Part shown: positions 62,580 to 64,000 of the stretch, one piece after another | Numbering within the stretch: the first letter of the stretch is position 1 | How the letters are laid out: every line of letters starts with the position of its first letter | NCBI RefSeq assembly: GCF_001548395.1 | Contig: NZ_AP017367.1 | Span: 843,001 to 907,000, forward strand | From: Leptolyngbya sp. O-77 | Lineage (GTDB): Bacteria; Cyanobacteriota; Cyanobacteriia; Elainellales; Elainellaceae | Direction of reading: 5' to 3' | DNA: 64,000 nt | Translations under genes and position numbers: made by a program | Notes under the pieces: model-generated | What the model was told of the DNA's origin: nothing | Seen by the model: the letters and a program-made list of their open reading frames with translations, nothing else | Databases searched by the model: none

Positions 62580-64000
62580 CTACTTCAGTCCTGCCAGGAA
62601 GGTTTGCTTGTATTCGGCGATCGCCTCTTTCAGCAGTCCTTCTGCCTCATCCGTCAGCACCTTTTGCCCCTGGACGATTTCGATGTACTTGGCCTTGCTG
62701 GTCTTCAAATAGTCGCGCAGTCCCTTGGTGAACGCAGTCACCTTTTCCACCGGAATATCATCCAGATAGCCATTAATGCCGGAGTAAATCACAGCCACCT
62801 GCTCCGCCACCGACAGCGGCGAATACTGCGGCTGCTTCAGCAATTCCCGCAGGCGCTGACCCCGCGCTAGCTGATCCTGGGTCGCCTTGTCTAGGTCAGA
62901 TGCAAACTGAGTAAAGGCTTCCAGTTCAGCAAACTGAGCCAGTTCCAGCTTCACCTTACCTGCGACTTTCTTCATCGCCTTGGTCTGCGCCGCAGATCCC
63001 ACGCGAGACACCGAGATACCAGCGTTCACCGCCGGACGCAAGCCGGAGTTAAACAGGTCAGAAGACAGGAAGATTTGTCCGTCCGTAATCGAAATGACAT
63101 TCGTTGGAATATAGGCCGACACGTCACCCGCTTGGGTTTCCACGATTGGCAGTGCCGTCATGCTGCCTTCGCCCAGTTCGGGGCTAAGCTTTGCAGCCCG
63201 CTCTAGCAGGCGTGAGTGGAGATAAAACACATCGCCAGGGTAGGCTTCCCGTCCGGGTGGGCGACGCAACAGCAGCGACATCTGGCGGTATGCCTGAGCT
63301 TGCTTGGAAAGGTCGTCATACACCACCAGCGTATGCTTGCCTTTGTACATGAAGTACTCTGCCAGGGTTGCCCCGGTGTAGGGCGCTAGATATTGCAGCG
63401 GAGCAGGGTCACTGGCGTTTGCTGCCACAACGATGGTGTATTCCAACGCGCCACGAGACTGGAGTGCATCTACCACCTGAGCCACCGTCGAAGCTTTCTG
63501 TCCGACTGCAACGTAGACGCAGATCACGTCTTCGCCCTTCTGGTTCAGGATGGTGTCCAGCGCAACGGCAGTTTTGCCCGTTTGACGGTCACCGATAATC
63601 AGCTCACGCTGACCACGACCAATCGGAATCATGGCATCAATTGCCGTAATCCCGGTCTGCATTGGCTCATACACCGATTTCCGTTCCACAATACCAGGTG
63701 CAGGAGATTCCAGGAGGCGAGAATCGGTCGCAGCAATGTCCCCTTTACCGTCGATTGGACGCGCCAGCGCATCGACTACACGACCCAGATAGGCTTCCCC
63801 CACAGGAATCGAGGCGACTCGACCCGTCGAGCGCACGGTGCTGCCCTCTTGAATATTCAGACCTTCGCCCATCAGCACAGCACCCACGCTGTCTTCTTCC
63901 AGGTTCAGCGCCAGACCAATCGTGCCGTCTTCAAACTCCAGCAGTTCGCTGGCCATGACATTTTCTAATCCATAGACGCGGGCAATGCCGTCGCCGACCT
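62580..64000 (-). CDS. atpA: ATP synthase F1 alpha subunit (5' partial)
   Basis: The reading frame continues past the ATG at 63956 to the window edge, where VGDGIARVYGLENVMASELL matches AtpA residues near position 30-50, so about 30 N-terminal residues are outside. The nucleotide site GDRQTGKTAVALDT, VYVAVGQKASTVAQVV, and the C-terminal domain with AQFAELEAFTQFASDLD and RELLKQPQYSPLSVAEQ are complete. It carries the non-catalytic nucleotide site of F1. It is followed by atpG, so the window ends inside the atp operon. Confidence 0.97.
   Translation of the reverse strand, partial: VGDGIARVYGLENVMASELLEFEDGTIGLALNLEEDSVGAVLMGEGLNIQEGSTVRSTGRVASIPVGEAYLGRVVDALARPIDGKGDIAATDSRLLESPAPGIVERKSVYEPMQTGITAIDAMIPIGRGQRELIIGDRQTGKTAVALDTILNQKGEDVICVYVAVGQKASTVAQVVDALQSRGALEYTIVVAANASDPAPLQYLAPYTGATLAEYFMYKGKHTLVVYDDLSKQAQAYRQMSLLLRRPPGREAYPGDVFYLHSRLLERAAKLSPELGEGSMTALPIVETQAGDVSAYIPTNVISITDGQIFLSSDLFNSGLRPAVNAGISVSRVGSAAQTKAMKKVAGKVKLELAQFAELEAFTQFASDLDKATQDQLARGQRLRELLKQPQYSPLSVAEQVAVIYSGINGYLDDIPVEKVTAFTKGLRDYLKTSKAKYIEIVQGQKVLTDEAEGLLKEAIAEYKQTFLAGLK

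Overview
The window is a stretch of cyanobacterial chromosome. The octamer GCGATCGC (HIP1) and its extended forms occur throughout, inside and outside genes. The gene content is also cyanobacterial: phycobilisome-type proteins, a high-light-inducible protein (Hlip), a PSII-assembly-like small protein, NarM, a GH100 invertase, CobN and the ATP synthase genes. Many short tandem repeats between genes and a fairly high GC content suggest a filamentous Leptolyngbya-like organism; that placement is inference.

Layout. 1-6 kb: the C-terminal part of an MFS/nucleotide-transporter-like protein fused to HEAT repeats, a cyclic-nucleotide-binding protein, and a secreted Gly-rich RTX protein with one frameshift. 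6.7-17.5 kb: MBOAT acyltransferase, the overlapping tmk-holB pair, a conserved unknown followed by a methyltransferase, M42 peptidase, pentapeptide-repeat protein, coiled-coil protein, dCTP deaminase, PPC-TPR protein and a sugar-nucleotide epimerase. 18-28.5 kb: typA/bipA with a clear terminator, a DUF2721-type protein, a peroxiredoxin-cold-shock fusion, an acetyltransferase, dnaX, tsaE, a 1.5-kb non-coding gap with a possible structured RNA, neutral invertase and narM. 29-40 kb: class A PBP, a Psb35-like protein, an orphan phycobiliprotein with its linker, a SUMF1-like protein, an alpha/beta hydrolase, a PilP/GspC-like membrane protein, a coiled-coil protein, and a dCache-HAMP-PAS protein with no output domain. 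40-44.4 kb: an RsbQ-like hydrolase overlapping a PAS-GAF histidine kinase that is split by an ISL3-family element with intact ends and an 8-bp target duplication. 44.7-54.8 kb: a TIGR04222-like membrane protein, argS, a Uma2 protein, an L,D-transpeptidase, thiC with a TPP riboswitch, a conserved unknown, an Hlip with a perfect HLR1 (RpaB) motif, and a hybrid histidine kinase. 54.9-61.5 kb: a cobN locus with about 18 single-base +1 shifts, a TrkA-type potassium channel, and a secreted-protein gene broken by an exact 11-bp duplication. 61.5-64 kb: atpG and atpA, with atpA running off the window.

Functional themes. Light harvesting and photoprotection are represented by the phycobiliprotein-linker pair, the Hlip and the Psb35-like protein. 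Signalling is represented by three sensor proteins, one disrupted. Replication is represented by both clamp-loader genes, tmk and dcd. Four loci are broken or damaged: the RTX gene, the kinase, cobN and the 60.2-kb secreted protein. The kinase and the 60.2-kb gene can be repaired exactly on paper by removing the IS or the duplication. No CRISPR array, prophage, rRNA or convincing tRNA was seen.
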